Shown piece by piece: positions 8,828 to 18,089 of a DNA stretch of 64,000 nucleotides; the stretch's first letter is position 1; every line of letters starts with the position of its first letter. The notes beneath the pieces are model-generated. The model was not told where the DNA came from, made no database searches, and saw only the letters and a program-made list of their open reading frames with translations. Source of the stretch: Stappia indica (GTDB taxonomy: Bacteria; Pseudomonadota; Alphaproteobacteria; Rhizobiales; Stappiaceae); assembly GCF_001696535.1 (NCBI RefSeq), contig NZ_MBQE01000006.1, forward strand, positions 464,976-528,975, read 5' to 3'. Position numbers and translations under genes: made by a program.

Positions 8828-8856
8828 GAAAAAAGTTGCGGCGACCGCGTTTTTTC
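8828..8856 (-). terminator. Probable Rho-independent terminator after hemW
   Basis: A-run and T-run flank a GCGG-CGA-CCGC hairpin (core 8838-8848), with G plus six A on one side and six T plus C on the other, so either strand would have a U-tract. It lies just beyond the hemW stop codon (8875) on the minus strand. The GC stem is short, with a small internal bulge. Confidence 0.55.
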
Positions 8857-8874
8857 AGCCGATACCGTTAAAAA

Positions 8875-10029
8875 TCACGATGCAAGGTCGGCAACGACGG
8901 CGTCCAGAACGAGGCAACCGGCCGGCGTGACGCGCATTCGCGTGCCGTCGAGTCGTTCCACCATGCCGTGTTCGATGAGGTCGGCGACGCGGCGCGGATC
9001 GATCCGGCGGTCGGAAATCGCCTCGAAACGGGCAAGGTCGACGCCCTCCACCAGCCGCAGGCCCATCAGCAGGAACTCGTCGCCTTGCTCCTCCTGGGTA
9101 AGCGACATGTCCTCCACCAGACCCTCGCCGCGCGCTTCGACGGCGGCGAGCCAGGTCTCGGGATGACGCTCGGTGGCGGTGGCGAACTTGCCGTTGCCGC
9201 CGGTCAGCCGGCCATGGGCGCCGGGGCCGACGCCGACATAGTCGCCATAGCGCCAGTAGACGAGATTGTGCCGGCATTCCGCGCCGGGCGCGGCATGGTT
9301 GGAGACCTCGTAGGCCGGCATGCCGTGGGCGGTGCAGATCTCCTGCGTCAGGTCGTAGAGATCGGCCGCGGTGTCCGGATCGGGCACCACCAGCTTGCCG
9401 GTGCGGTGCAGCTCGAAATAGGGCGTGCCCTGCTCGATGGTCAGCTGGTAGAGCGACAGGTGGTCGGCGGCCAGGCCGATCGCCTCCTCCAGCTCGCTGC
9501 GCCAGGCGGCGGCATCTTGGTCGGGCCGGGCGTAGATCAGGTCGAAGGAGATGCGCTCGAAGGTCGAGCGGGCGATGCCGATCGCCGCGCGTGCCTGGGC
9601 CGCGTCATGCAGCCGGCCGAGACGCTTCAGGTCCGCATCCCTCAGGGACTGCACGCCGAGCGAGAGGCGGTTGACGCCGGCGGCGCGATAGCCGCGGAAC
9701 CGCTCCGCCTCCACCGAGGAGGGGTTGGCCTCCATCGAGACCTCGACGGTGGGCGAGATTTCCCAGTGGCCGGCGATGGCGTCGAGCACCCGGCCGACCG
9801 TTGCGGGAAGCATCAGGGACGGCGTGCCGCCGCCGAGGAAGATCGAGTCGACCCGCCGGCCGCGCGTGCGGGCGGCGAAATAGGCAAGCTCTCGCTCGAA
9901 GGCGGCGGCAAAGCGCGCCTGGTCGACGCCGGCATGGCGGACATGGCTGTTGAAGTCGCAATACGGGCATTTGGCCTCGCAGAAAGGCCAATGCACGTAG
10001 ATGCCGAAACCGCCGTCCGCCTGAGCCAT
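8875..10029 (-). CDS. hemW: Radical SAM family haem chaperone HemW
   Basis: Haem-binding radical SAM protein (formerly annotated as a coproporphyrinogen III oxidase-like protein) that is thought to insert haem into respiratory enzymes. The iron-sulfur motif C-x3-C-x2-C is seen as CEAKCPYC near residue 19, followed by FLGGGTPS and the family-typical VGVGPGAHGR. The length of 384 aa is normal. ATG 10029 and ATG 10032 are adjacent; 10032 would give an ATGA overlap with the rdgB stop, but GGAGG is then only one base away, so 10029 (spacing 4) is slightly favoured. Either way translation is coupled to rdgB. Confidence 0.92.
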   Translation of the reverse strand: MAQADGGFGIYVHWPFCEAKCPYCDFNSHVRHAGVDQARFAAAFERELAYFAARTRGRRVDSIFLGGGTPSLMLPATVGRVLDAIAGHWEISPTVEVSMEANPSSVEAERFRGYRAAGVNRLSLGVQSLRDADLKRLGRLHDAAQARAAIGIARSTFERISFDLIYARPDQDAAAWRSELEEAIGLAADHLSLYQLTIEQGTPYFELHRTGKLVVPDPDTAADLYDLTQEICTAHGMPAYEVSNHAAPGAECRHNLVYWRYGDYVGVGPGAHGRLTGGNGKFATATERHPETWLAAVEARGEGLVEDMSLTQEEQGDEFLLMGLRLVEGVDLARFEAISDRRIDPRRVADLIEHGMVERLDGTRMRVTPAGCLVLDAVVADLAS

Positions 10030-10676
10030 CATGCCTCCAGGCAGCGCGCCGAGAAGTCCGCGAAGGCGCGGGCGCGGTGCGACAGGGCGGTGCCGTTCTG
10101 CCCGTGCTTTTCCTCCGCCGACATTTCGCCGAAGGTGCGGCTTTCGCCGTCCGGCTGGAACATCGGGTCGTAGCCGAAGCCGCCGCTGCCGCGCGGCGGC
10201 CACACGGCGGTGCCCTCGACCTCGCCGCGGAACAGGGCGACCTCGCCGTCCGGCCAGGCAAGGCACAGCACGGCGACGAAGGACGAGCGGCGGTCCGCCG
10301 GATCGGTCGCGCCGGCGGCATGCAGCTTTTCCTCGATGGTCCGCATCGCCATCGCGAAATCCTTCTCAGGTCCCGCCCAGCGGGCCGAATAGACCCCGGG
10401 ATCGCCGTTCAGCGCGAAGACGCAGAAGCCGCTGTCGTCGGCGAGCGCCGGCAGGCCCGAGGCCTCGGCGGCCGCGCGGGCCTTCAGCTCGGCATTGGCC
10501 TCGAAGGTGGTGCCGGTCTCTTCCGGCTCCGGCAGGCCGAGCGAGCCGGCCGAGACGACCTCGTAGCCGTAAGGCGCCATCAGGTCGTCGAACTCGCGCA
10601 GCTTGCCCGGATTGTGGCTCGCCAGCACGATCCGGCCGGGCTCGAGCCGGCGCAGGCGAGAAGGGGTGTCGGTCAT
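10029..10676 (-). CDS. rdgB: RdgB/HAM1 non-canonical purine NTP pyrophosphatase
   Basis: House-cleaning enzyme that hydrolyses dITP, dHAPTP and XTP to monophosphates, preventing their incorporation into DNA. The N-terminal [10 protein letters not shown] motif, [10 protein letters not shown], the catalytic ADDSGFCV block (near residue 80) and the GGFGYDPMF nucleotide loop are all present. At 215 aa it matches the family. It lies seven bases downstream of rph and overlaps hemW, so rph-rdgB-hemW form one minus-strand operon, an order common in Alphaproteobacteria. Confidence 0.95.
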   Translation of the reverse strand: MTDTPSRLRRLEPGRIVLASHNPGKLREFDDLMAPYGYEVVSAGSLGLPEPEETGTTFEANAELKARAAAEASGLPALADDSGFCVFALNGDPGVYSARWAGPEKDFAMAMRTIEEKLHAAGATDPADRRSSFVAVLCLAWPDGEVALFRGEVEGTAVWPPRGSGGFGYDPMFQPDGESRTFGEMSAEEKHGQNGTALSHRARAFADFSARCLEA

Positions 10677-10683
10677 GCGAGCC

Positions 10684-11397
10684 TCACGAGATCGCCATCT
10701 TCTGCAGGTCGACCAGCCGGCCGATGCCGGACTTGGCCAGCGCCAGCAGCTGGGCGAACTGCTCCTCGGAGAAGGGCTCGCCCTCCGCCGTGCCCTGGAT
10801 CTCGACGATGCCGCCGGAACCGGTCATGACGAAATTGGCGTCGGTGTCGGCGTCGGAGTCCTCGAGATAGTCGAGGTCGAGCACCGCCTGGCCGCCATGG
10901 ATGCCGCAGGAAATCGCGGCGATATGGTCCTTCAGCACCTTGCCGGCGACCATGTCGCGGGTGCGCATCCACTCGATGCAGTCGTGCAGGGCGACCCAGG
11001 CGCCGGTGATCGCGGCGGTGCGGGTGCCGCCATCGGCCTGGATGACGTCGCAATCGACGGAGATCTGGCGCTCGCCGAGCAGCGGCAGGTCGACGATGGC
11101 GCGCAGGGACCGGCCGATCAGCCGCTGGATCTCCTGGGTCCGGCCGGACTGCTTGCCCGAGGACGCCTCGCGGCGCATGCGCTCGCCGGTGGCGCGCGGC
11201 AGCATGCCGTATTCGGCGGTGACCCAGCCGCGGCCCTGGCCGCGCAGCCAGGGCGGAATGCGCTCTTCGAGGCTCGCGGTGCACAGCACATGCGTGTCGC
11301 CGAACTTGACCAGGCACGACCCTTCCGCGTGCTTGGAAACGCTCCGCTCCAGCGTCACGGCGCGCAACTCGTCCGCTGCACGTTTGGATGGCCGCAT
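10684..11397 (-). CDS. rph: Ribonuclease PH
   Basis: Phosphate-dependent 3'-5' exoribonuclease that trims tRNA 3' ends. The start at ATG 11397 ([12 protein letters not shown]) is the universal RNase PH N-terminus and has AGGGGAT about 6 bases upstream; the frame is open to 11742 but that is not homologous. [15 protein letters not shown], the phosphate-binding [14 protein letters not shown] block near residue 85 and the [19 protein letters not shown] block are seen. The length of 238 aa is standard. It is divergent from hrcA with a 274-base intergenic region. Confidence 0.96.
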   Translation of the reverse strand: MRPSKRAADELRAVTLERSVSKHAEGSCLVKFGDTHVLCTASLEERIPPWLRGQGRGWVTAEYGMLPRATGERMRREASSGKQSGRTQEIQRLIGRSLRAIVDLPLLGERQISVDCDVIQADGGTRTAAITGAWVALHDCIEWMRTRDMVAGKVLKDHIAAISCGIHGGQAVLDLDYLEDSDADTDANFVMTGSGGIVEIQGTAEGEPFSEEQFAQLLALAKSGIGRLVDLQKMAIS

Positions 11398-11671
11398 GTC
11401 GATCCCCTTTGAAGCCTGCCGCACGGGGCGCGGATGCCCCTTGCTCCTGTTTCGCGTCCCTCTTAATCCAATATGGGACCGGAATGAAATGCCTGTCTGC
11501 CGCTTGTCCCGTGCCGGACCCCATGCGGGACCTTCGTTCTTGCGCCTTTGGCATGGGCAATCGCGGTCGGGGCGCACTATATTCGGTGGCGCGCCGGGTC
11601 GCCGAACGGGCAGAACCGGCGGGGCAGGGGATGACATTGCGCAGGGAATTGCAGAACCGGGGAGCAGGAAC
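11398..11671. other. Divergent rph/hrcA intergenic region, no CIRCE found
   Basis: This 274-base gap must hold promoters for both rph and hrcA. I looked for the CIRCE inverted repeat (TTAGCACTC-N9-GAGTGCTAA) and do not see it, nor a convincing RpoH promoter. CTATAT at 11578-11583 could be a -10 for hrcA but lacks a good -35 partner. Confidence 0.4.
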
Positions 11672-12739
11672 GTGACGCTGGGTGTGCCGTCCGTGAGCCT
11701 TGGCGATCTCGACAAGCGGTCGCGGGAAATCTTCCGTGCCATCGTGGAATCCTATCTCGACACCGGCGAGCCGGTGGGGTCGCGCAACCTGTCGCGCCTG
11801 CCGGGCATCCAGCTGTCGCCGGCTTCGATCCGCAATGTCATGTCCGACCTGGAACATGCCGGGCTGCTCTATTCGCCGCACACCTCGGCCGGGCGCATGC
11901 CGACGGAAGGGGGCCTGCGCTTCTTCGTCGATGCGCTGCTGGAGGTGGGCGACCTGACGCGCGAGGAGCGCGACCAGATCGACATCCAGGTCAAGGCGGC
12001 GCGCAGCGAGCGCACGAGCGAGCAGCTTCTGACCGAAGCCAGCCAGATGCTGTCCGGCCTGTCGCGCGGGGCGGGCGTCGTCTTCTCGCACAAGGCGGAT
12101 GTGCGCCTGCGCCATGTCGAATTCGTCCGCATCGAGCCGCTGAAGGCGCTCGTCGTGCTGGTCGGCGACGACGGTTCGGTGGAGAACCGCATCGTCGACC
12201 TGCCGCCGGGCCTGCCGCAGACGGCGCTGATGGAGGCGTCGAACTATCTCACCAGCCTGATCCGCGGGCGCACGCTCGCCGAGGCGCGGCGCGAGCTGGA
12301 GACCCAGCGCGACCGCCACCAGAAGGAGCTGGACGAGCTGACTGCCAAGCTGGTGGAAGCCGGCATCGCCACCCGCTCCGGCGTGGTCGACGCGGCCGGC
12401 TCGCTGATCGTGCGCGGCCGCTCCAACCTCTTGTCGCATCTGGAGGCCGAGCAGGACCTGGAGCGCATCCGCCTGCTGTTCGACGACCTGGAGAACAAGC
12501 GCGACCTGATCCAGCTGCTGGCCGCGGCCGAGGGCGGCGACGGTGTGCGCATCTTCATCGGCTCGGAGAACAAGCTGTTCTCGCTGTCCGGCTCCTCCAT
12601 CGTCGTCTCGCCCTTCCGCGACCAGGACGACCGGATCATCGGTGTGCTCGGCGTGATCGGCCCGACCCGGCTGAACTATGCCCGCATCATCCCGATGGTC
12701 GACTATACCGCCCGGTTGGTCGGCCGCCTGCTGCGCTGA
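11672..12739 (+). CDS. hrcA: Heat-inducible transcriptional repressor HrcA
   Basis: Repressor of groESL/dnaK-type chaperone operons that binds the CIRCE element. GTG 11672 is the start, with GGGGAG about 8 bases upstream; homology begins at [14 protein letters not shown], the N-terminal winged-helix region, followed by [20 protein letters not shown] and [10 protein letters not shown]. The length of 355 aa is normal. In many Rhizobiales hrcA is followed by grpE, but here the next gene is a ThiF/MoeB-like E1 enzyme 37 bp downstream. No CIRCE copy is seen in this window, so autoregulation is not supported by sequence. Confidence 0.94.
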   Translation: MTLGVPSVSLGDLDKRSREIFRAIVESYLDTGEPVGSRNLSRLPGIQLSPASIRNVMSDLEHAGLLYSPHTSAGRMPTEGGLRFFVDALLEVGDLTREERDQIDIQVKAARSERTSEQLLTEASQMLSGLSRGAGVVFSHKADVRLRHVEFVRIEPLKALVVLVGDDGSVENRIVDLPPGLPQTALMEASNYLTSLIRGRTLAEARRELETQRDRHQKELDELTAKLVEAGIATRSGVVDAAGSLIVRGRSNLLSHLEAEQDLERIRLLFDDLENKRDLIQLLAAAEGGDGVRIFIGSENKLFSLSGSSIVVSPFRDQDDRIIGVLGVIGPTRLNYARIIPMVDYTARLVGRLLR

Positions 12740-12776
12740 CCGCCTGCCTCCCCCTTCCGACGCTCCGGACCTTTCG

Positions 12777-13583
12777 ATGACCACGCTTTCGCCCGCAGAA
12801 CTCGAACGCTATGCCCGCCACATCGTGCTTCAGGATGTCGGCGGCCCCGGCCAGCAGAAGTTGAAGGCCGCGAAGGTGCTGGTGATCGGCGCCGGCGGGC
12901 TGGGCGCGCCGGTCCTGCAATATCTGGCGGCGGCCGGCGTCGGCACGCTCGGCGTTGTCGACGACGACACCGTGTCGCTGTCCAACCTGCAGCGCCAGGT
13001 GATCCACGACACCGACCATCTCGGCGAGCCGAAGGTGGCGAGCGCGGCCGAGGCGATCGCCCGGCTGAACCCGCATGTGAAGGTTGAGCCGCATGTGGCG
13101 CGGCTCGGCGCGATGAACGCGCTGGCGCTGATCTCGCGCTACGACCTCGTGGTCGACGGCTCCGACAATTTCGCCACCCGTTATCTGGTCTCCGATGCCT
13201 GCTTCTTCGCCGGCAAGCCGCTGGTCACCGGCGCGGTCGGCCGGCTCGACGGGTCGCTGACGCTGCTGAAGCCGTATGAGAGCGGCGAGGACGGCACGCC
13301 GAACCCGACCTATCGCTGTCTCTTCCCCGAGCGCCCGGCCGACGGATTGCTGCCGACTTGTGCGCAGGCTGGCGTGCTCGGCGCGCTGACCGGCATCGTC
13401 GGCACGATGCAGGCGATGGAGGCGATCAAGGAGATCGTCGGCTTCGGCGAGGGGCTGCTCGGCCGGCTGCTGCTGGTCGACACCCGCTCCATGCGCTTCG
13501 AGACGATCCGCTATCGCTGGAGCGCGAAGAACCCGCTGAACGGCACCGTCCGCAAGCGCTTCGACGAGCTGGCCGGCGCGTGA
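12777..13583 (+). CDS. moeB: ThiF/MoeB-family adenylyltransferase (E1-like)
   Basis: E1-like enzyme that adenylates the C-terminal glycine of a sulfur-carrier protein (MoaD for molybdopterin or ThiS for thiazole). The nucleotide-binding GAGGLGAPV (near 40) and the SNLQRQVIHD block are present, as is the conserved DGSDNFATR segment. Only three cysteines are visible (DACFF, YRCLF, PTCAQAG), so the paired CxxC zinc motifs of E. coli MoeB are absent. ATG 12777 gives 268 aa and has only a weak ribosome-binding site. It is coupled by a GTGA overlap to the DUF45 gene. MoeB versus ThiF cannot be settled without the partner carrier gene. Confidence 0.85.
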   Translation: MTTLSPAELERYARHIVLQDVGGPGQQKLKAAKVLVIGAGGLGAPVLQYLAAAGVGTLGVVDDDTVSLSNLQRQVIHDTDHLGEPKVASAAEAIARLNPHVKVEPHVARLGAMNALALISRYDLVVDGSDNFATRYLVSDACFFAGKPLVTGAVGRLDGSLTLLKPYESGEDGTPNPTYRCLFPERPADGLLPTCAQAGVLGALTGIVGTMQAMEAIKEIVGFGEGLLGRLLLVDTRSMRFETIRYRWSAKNPLNGTVRKRFDELAGA

Positions 13584-14347
13584 GCGGCTTGTTCCGCCTG
13601 CGCCGGCAACAGCCGGTCCTGCCCGAGGCGATCACCCTGGAGATCGCGGGCCGCGAGCAGCGCATCGTGCTGCGCGGCAACCCGCAGGCGCGCCGCTACA
13701 TCCTGCGCGTGCCCTCCGACGGCGGCGCCCCGGTGCTGACCGTGCCGAAGGGCGGGACCCTTGCCACCGCGCGCGAGTTCGCGCAGCGCCAGCGCGGCTG
13801 GCTGGCCGGGCGGCTGGGCGAGCGGCCCGAGGCGGTGCCTTTCGCGGAAGGCGGGGTGATCCCGCTGCGCGGGGCGGCGCACAGGATCATTGCCGCCGGC
13901 GGATTGCGCGGACTGGTGCGCGCCGAGCCGGCCCGGGAGCTGGAAGAGGACAGCGAAGCCGTCGGCCGTCTGCTGGTGCCCGGCGCTACCGAGCACATCG
14001 CCCGCAAGCTCACCGACTGGCTGAAGCGCGAGGCGCGGCGCGATCTGGAGCGCGCGGTGGCGCAGCATGCGGCGGCGCTCGGCCGCACGCCGACGGCCCT
14101 CACCCTGCGCGATACGCGGAGCCGCTGGGGCTCCTGCACGGCGGACGGGCGGCTCTCCTTCTCCTGGCGGCTTGTGCTTGCGCCGCCGTCGATCCTCGAT
14201 TACGTCGCTGCCCATGAGGTTGCCCATCTCGCCGAGATGAACCACGGCCCGCGCTTCTGGGCCCATTGCCGCCGCCTTGCCCCGCACACGGAGGAGGCGC
14301 GCGACTGGCTGAAGCGCGAGGGCGGCCGCCTGCATCTTTACGGCTGA
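13580..14347 (+). CDS. DUF45 (YgjP/SprT-like) zinc metallopeptidase
   Basis: Predicted zinc-dependent hydrolase of the YgjP/DUF45 family; the cellular substrate is unknown. The metal site is seen as HEVAHLAEMNHGPRFW near residue 213 (HExxH plus a downstream His), preceded by the family-typical RSRWGSCT motif. The start is GTG 13580, overlapping the stop of the preceding gene as GTGA, which implies translational coupling; upstream in-frame codons lie inside the moeB gene. Length is 255 aa. No signal peptide is visible, so it is probably cytoplasmic. Confidence 0.85.
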   Translation: MSGLFRLRRQQPVLPEAITLEIAGREQRIVLRGNPQARRYILRVPSDGGAPVLTVPKGGTLATAREFAQRQRGWLAGRLGERPEAVPFAEGGVIPLRGAAHRIIAAGGLRGLVRAEPARELEEDSEAVGRLLVPGATEHIARKLTDWLKREARRDLERAVAQHAAALGRTPTALTLRDTRSRWGSCTADGRLSFSWRLVLAPPSILDYVAAHEVAHLAEMNHGPRFWAHCRRLAPHTEEARDWLKREGGRLHLYG

Positions 14348-14434
14348 CCCGGCAGTCCTGCCCCGCCAGCCGCCCTCTCCCCCCGGCGCCCGCCCAAGCT
14401 CGCGGCCGCGCGCCGCCGCCAGAAGGCCGCTCGC

Positions 14435-15637
14435 ATGCTCAAGCCGGACACTCTCAAACCGGACACCTGGGCGCTCACCATCCTGCTCGCCAGCCTGACG
14501 GCGCTCGGCCCGATCTCCACCGACATGTACCTGCCGGCGCTGCCCTCGATCCTGCGCGAGCTGGAAACCAACCACGCGGCGGTGCAGCTGACCCTCTCGG
14601 TGTTCCTCGTCGGCTTCGCCGCGGGGCAGGTGTTCTACGGCCCGCTCGCCGACCGGATCGGCCGCAAGCCGGTGCTGATCGCCGGCCTTGCCATCTACGC
14701 GGTGGCGAGCCTTGCCTGCACGCTGGCGCCGAGCGTCGAGGTGCTGATCGTGGCGCGCTTCTGCCAGGCCTTCGGCGCGGCGGGACCGGTGGTGCTGGCG
14801 CGCGCCGTTGTGCGCGATCTCTACGAGGGTCCGCGCGCGGGCCAGGAACTCGCCCGCATGGGCTCGATCATGGGCCTTGCCCCGGCGATCGCGCCGTTCT
14901 TCGGCGGGTTGATCGCAGCGGCCGGCGGCTGGCGCTTCGTCTTCCTGGTGTCGGTCGCCTTCGCCGCCGTGGTGATCGTCGGCATCTGGCGCGGCCTGCC
15001 CGAGACGATCCGGGCGCGCGAGACGGCGCCCTTCTCGGTGCGGGCGATCCTGTCGGGCTTTGCCGGCCTGCTGCGCCACCGCGCCTATGCCGCCTATCTG
15101 GCGGTGGTGACGCTGACCTATTGCGGCCTCTTCGCCTTCATCTCCGGCTCGTCCTTCGTGCTGCAGGACATTTTCGGGCTCAGCCCTTCGCTCTACGGCA
15201 TCGCCTTCGGCGTCTGCGCCGGCGCCTATGTGGTGGGAACGCTGATCGGCCAGCGGCTGGCGCCGAGAAAGGGCGCGGAAGTGACGATCCTGACGGGCTG
15301 CGCGGCGCTGGCGCTGGGCGGCGCGGCGATGATCGTCGCGGTCCTGGCCGTGCCCTCGGCCGTTTCCGTCATCGCGCCGATGATGCTCTACATGGTGGGT
15401 GTGGGCCTGGCCCTGCCGCAGGCGCAGGCCGCCGCGCTGATGCCCTTCCCGGATCGCGCCGGCAGCGCGTCCTCGCTGATGGGCATCTGCCAGATGAGCA
15501 TTGCCGCGGCGGTCGGCATCGGCGTCGGCGCCACCCATGGCGGCACCGCCCTGCCGCTGGCGCTGATCATCGCCGCCAACGGGGCCGGCGCGGTGCTGGT
15601 GCTGCTGGTCAGCCGCCGCGCCCGCATGGCTGGGTGA
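14435..15637 (+). CDS. Bcr/CflA family drug-resistance MFS exporter
   Basis: Twelve-helix major facilitator exporter of the Bcr/CflA branch (bicyclomycin, chloramphenicol and related drugs). The first conserved segment LGPISTDMYLPALP near residue 28 is diagnostic of this subfamily; MFS motif A is seen as GPLADRIGRKPVL near 70, and the antiporter motif region as LGRAR-like ARFCQAFGAAGPVVLARAVV near 110-130. The length of 400 aa is normal. It follows the DUF45 gene by 87 bp on the same strand and converges on the PBP1A gene. The substrate is not predictable. Confidence 0.9.
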   Translation: MLKPDTLKPDTWALTILLASLTALGPISTDMYLPALPSILRELETNHAAVQLTLSVFLVGFAAGQVFYGPLADRIGRKPVLIAGLAIYAVASLACTLAPSVEVLIVARFCQAFGAAGPVVLARAVVRDLYEGPRAGQELARMGSIMGLAPAIAPFFGGLIAAAGGWRFVFLVSVAFAAVVIVGIWRGLPETIRARETAPFSVRAILSGFAGLLRHRAYAAYLAVVTLTYCGLFAFISGSSFVLQDIFGLSPSLYGIAFGVCAGAYVVGTLIGQRLAPRKGAEVTILTGCAALALGGAAMIVAVLAVPSAVSVIAPMMLYMVGVGLALPQAQAAALMPFPDRAGSASSLMGICQMSIAAAVGIGVGATHGGTALPLALIIAANGAGAVLVLLVSRRARMAG

Positions 15638-15659
15638 GGGGCCGTGTGAGGGGCTTCCC

Positions 15660-17972
15660 TCAGCGCCCGAAGATCCGGTTGAGCAGGTCGAGCGGTCCGC
15701 CGCCGCCGCCCGAATCGCGCATCGGCGGCAGCCGGCGCGCCGGATCGCCCTCGGCGGGAATGTCGCGCATCGGCATGTCGAGCGGCGCTGCGGCGGGCTC
15801 CGCCACCTGCACCGGCCGGTCGGACACGCCCGGCAGGTCGGCGACCGGCAGGCCCTGGTGGCCCGCCTGCATCACGTCCTTCCAGACCTTGGCCGGCAGC
15901 GAGCCGCCGGTGGCGCGCTTGGTCGGCGAATTGTCGTCGTTGCCGAGCCAGACGGCGGTGGTCAGCGAGCCGGTGTAGCCGATGAACCAGCCGTCGCGGA
16001 AATCCTGGCTGGTGCCGGTCTTGCCGCCGGCCGGGCGGCCCGGCAGATTGGCGATCTTGCCGGTGCCGGTCGTCAGCGTCTGCGCCATCATCATGTTCAT
16101 GTCGGCGAGCGTCGCATGGTCGATGACCCGCCCCGCGCCGTCACCGGTGCGCGCGTAGAGCACCTTGCCTTCCAGCGTGCGGATCTGGCGGATGACATGC
16201 GGCACCACCGCATAGCCGCCATTGGAGAACGGCGTGTAGCCAGCGGCGATCTCCAGCGGCGTCACCTCCGAGGTGCCGAGCGAGATCGACAGGTTGGAGG
16301 CGAGCGGCGAGGTGATGCCGAGCTTGCGGGCGGTGCGGATGATGGCGCGCGGGCCGACTTCCTCCGCCAGCCGCGCGGCCACGGTGTTCAGCGACAGCGA
16401 CAGCGCCTCGGTCAAGGTCACCGGGCCGCGATAGGTCTTGGTATAGTTCTTCGGCGCCCAGTTGCCGATCTTGACCGGCTCGTCGACGCGCACGGTCGCC
16501 GGTGTCAGCCCGCGCTCCAGCGCGGCGAGATAGACGAAGGGCTTGAACGCGGAACCGGGCTGGCGCCGGGCATTGACCGCCCGGTTGAACTGGCTCTGCG
16601 CATAGTCGCGGCCGCCGACCAGCGCCTTGACTGCGCCCGACCCGTCCAGCGTGACGATGGCGCCCTGGCCGACGCCGAGCTTGGCGCCTTCCTCCGACAG
16701 GGCGCGGCGCAGGGAATCCTCGGCGATGATCTGCAGGCCGAGATCGATCGTCGTGTCGACGACGATGTCGTCCTCGATGGCGCCGACATAGCCCGGCAGC
16801 AGCTCCATCACCCAGTCGGCGACGTAGTTCTCGCTGGCCGAGGTGTGGTGGGTGACGACGCGCAGCGGCGCGGCGATGGCATCGCGCGCCTCGGCATCGG
16901 TGAGATAGCCTTCCTCGGCCATGGCCGCGAGCACGGTGGTGGCGCGCTCCTGGGCAAGGTCCGGATTGCGGGTCGGGGCATAGCGCGAGGGCGCCTTGAG
17001 CAGGCCGGCGAGCGTCGCCGCCTCCGATACGCTGATCAAACGCGCCGACTTGCCGAAATAGCGCCGGGCGGCCGCATCGACGCCATAGGCGCCGGCGCCG
17101 AAATAGACCCGGTTGAGATACATCTCCAGGATCTCGTCCTTGGAGTAGTTGGTCTCCAGCCACAGGGCGAGAACCGCTTCCTGCACCTTGCGTCGCAGGG
17201 TGCGGTCGGGCTCCAGGAACAGGTTCTTGGCGAGCTGCTGGGTCAGCGTCGAGCCGCCCTGCACCAGCCGGCCGGAGGTGAAGTTGGTCAGCACCGCACG
17301 GCCGAGGCCCAGCGGATCTAGGCCGAAATGCGAGTAGAAGCGGCGGTCCTCGATGGCGATCACCGCCTGCGGCAGATAGGGCGGCAATTGTTCGAGCCGC
17401 ACCGCCTCGCCGCCGGTATCGCCGCGATTCGCCATCAACGTGCCGTCGGCCGCGACGATGCGCACGTTGGGCGGGCGCTGCGGCACCTTCCATTCGGAGG
17501 TCGGCGGCAGATAGGCGGCGTAATAGATGAGGACGCCGATGCCGGCGATGCCGCCCCAGATGCACAGGACGAAGCTCCAGTAGAGGCCGCGCCTCAGCAG
17601 GCGCGAGAGGCCGCCGCGCTGGCGCTTGGCGCGGGACTTGCCGCGTCCGCCCTTGCGGCCGCCGCCATTGCCGCCGCTGCCGCCATTGCCGCCGCCGCCC
17701 GAGAGCCGTCCGCCGGAGACGCCGCCGAGGCCGGAACCGTTGCCCGAGCCGTTGCCAGAACTGCTTCCGGCGCTGTCCAGCGAGCCGGACTTGCGGGGCG
17801 TACGCTTGCGGGCCGGTGCCGAGGAGGACGCGGAAGAGGAGGAGGGCGCGTGTCCGCCGGCCGCCGACCGGTCGGCACCGGTCAGCCGCATGTCCAGCGT
17901 TGCGCCGCTGCGCTCCATCTTCGGCTCGACGCGGGTGGTGCGCCGGCTTCCGGGTGACGATCCGCGAGCCAT
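15660..17972 (-). CDS. Class A penicillin-binding protein (PBP1A family)
   Basis: Bifunctional peptidoglycan synthase with a GT51 transglycosylase and a transpeptidase, anchored in the inner membrane. Residues 1-128 are a long cytoplasmic tail rich in Ser, Gly, Asn and Arg; a membrane helix follows at about 131-152. The GT51 catalytic Glu is near 208 (AIEDRRFYSHFG), followed by GGSTLTQQLAKNLFL. The transpeptidase has SAFK, SLN and KTGTS motifs. The 770-aa start is ATG 17972; GGAGG is 14 bases upstream, rather far, and a TTG at 18002 is the alternative. A TTAA-N7-TTAA box at 18090-18104 lies about 120 bases upstream and suggests cell-cycle control. Confidence 0.93.
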   Translation of the reverse strand: MARGSSPGSRRTTRVEPKMERSGATLDMRLTGADRSAAGGHAPSSSSASSSAPARKRTPRKSGSLDSAGSSSGNGSGNGSGLGGVSGGRLSGGGGNGGSGGNGGGRKGGRGKSRAKRQRGGLSRLLRRGLYWSFVLCIWGGIAGIGVLIYYAAYLPPTSEWKVPQRPPNVRIVAADGTLMANRGDTGGEAVRLEQLPPYLPQAVIAIEDRRFYSHFGLDPLGLGRAVLTNFTSGRLVQGGSTLTQQLAKNLFLEPDRTLRRKVQEAVLALWLETNYSKDEILEMYLNRVYFGAGAYGVDAAARRYFGKSARLISVSEAATLAGLLKAPSRYAPTRNPDLAQERATTVLAAMAEEGYLTDAEARDAIAAPLRVVTHHTSASENYVADWVMELLPGYVGAIEDDIVVDTTIDLGLQIIAEDSLRRALSEEGAKLGVGQGAIVTLDGSGAVKALVGGRDYAQSQFNRAVNARRQPGSAFKPFVYLAALERGLTPATVRVDEPVKIGNWAPKNYTKTYRGPVTLTEALSLSLNTVAARLAEEVGPRAIIRTARKLGITSPLASNLSISLGTSEVTPLEIAAGYTPFSNGGYAVVPHVIRQIRTLEGKVLYARTGDGAGRVIDHATLADMNMMMAQTLTTGTGKIANLPGRPAGGKTGTSQDFRDGWFIGYTGSLTTAVWLGNDDNSPTKRATGGSLPAKVWKDVMQAGHQGLPVADLPGVSDRPVQVAEPAAAPLDMPMRDIPAEGDPARRLPPMRDSGGGGGPLDLLNRIFGR

Positions 17973-18089
17973 CGATTCGCTCTGTTCCTCCAAGATGCGC
18001 AAGAGGGCCGGCTGCCGGTCGCTCCGGCGGCGATGGCCGGGATGCCGCGCGCCTGCCCGAGCTTCGCCTTGGAGCCTAAATGCGGCGAT

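Noticed and set aside
8712..8930. Possible small plus-strand gene with GGAGG before ATG 8712
   Set aside because: The peptide has no recognisable features, overlaps hemW at its 3' end and crosses the hemW terminator.
11398..11671. Expected CIRCE element before hrcA
   Set aside because: Read through on both strands; no TTAGCACTC/GAGTGCTAA inverted repeat is present.
10673..12784. 703-codon minus-strand open frame across rph and hrcA
   Set aside because: It overlaps hrcA entirely on the wrong strand and part of rph in another frame, with repetitive low-quality sequence; hrcA and rph are well supported.
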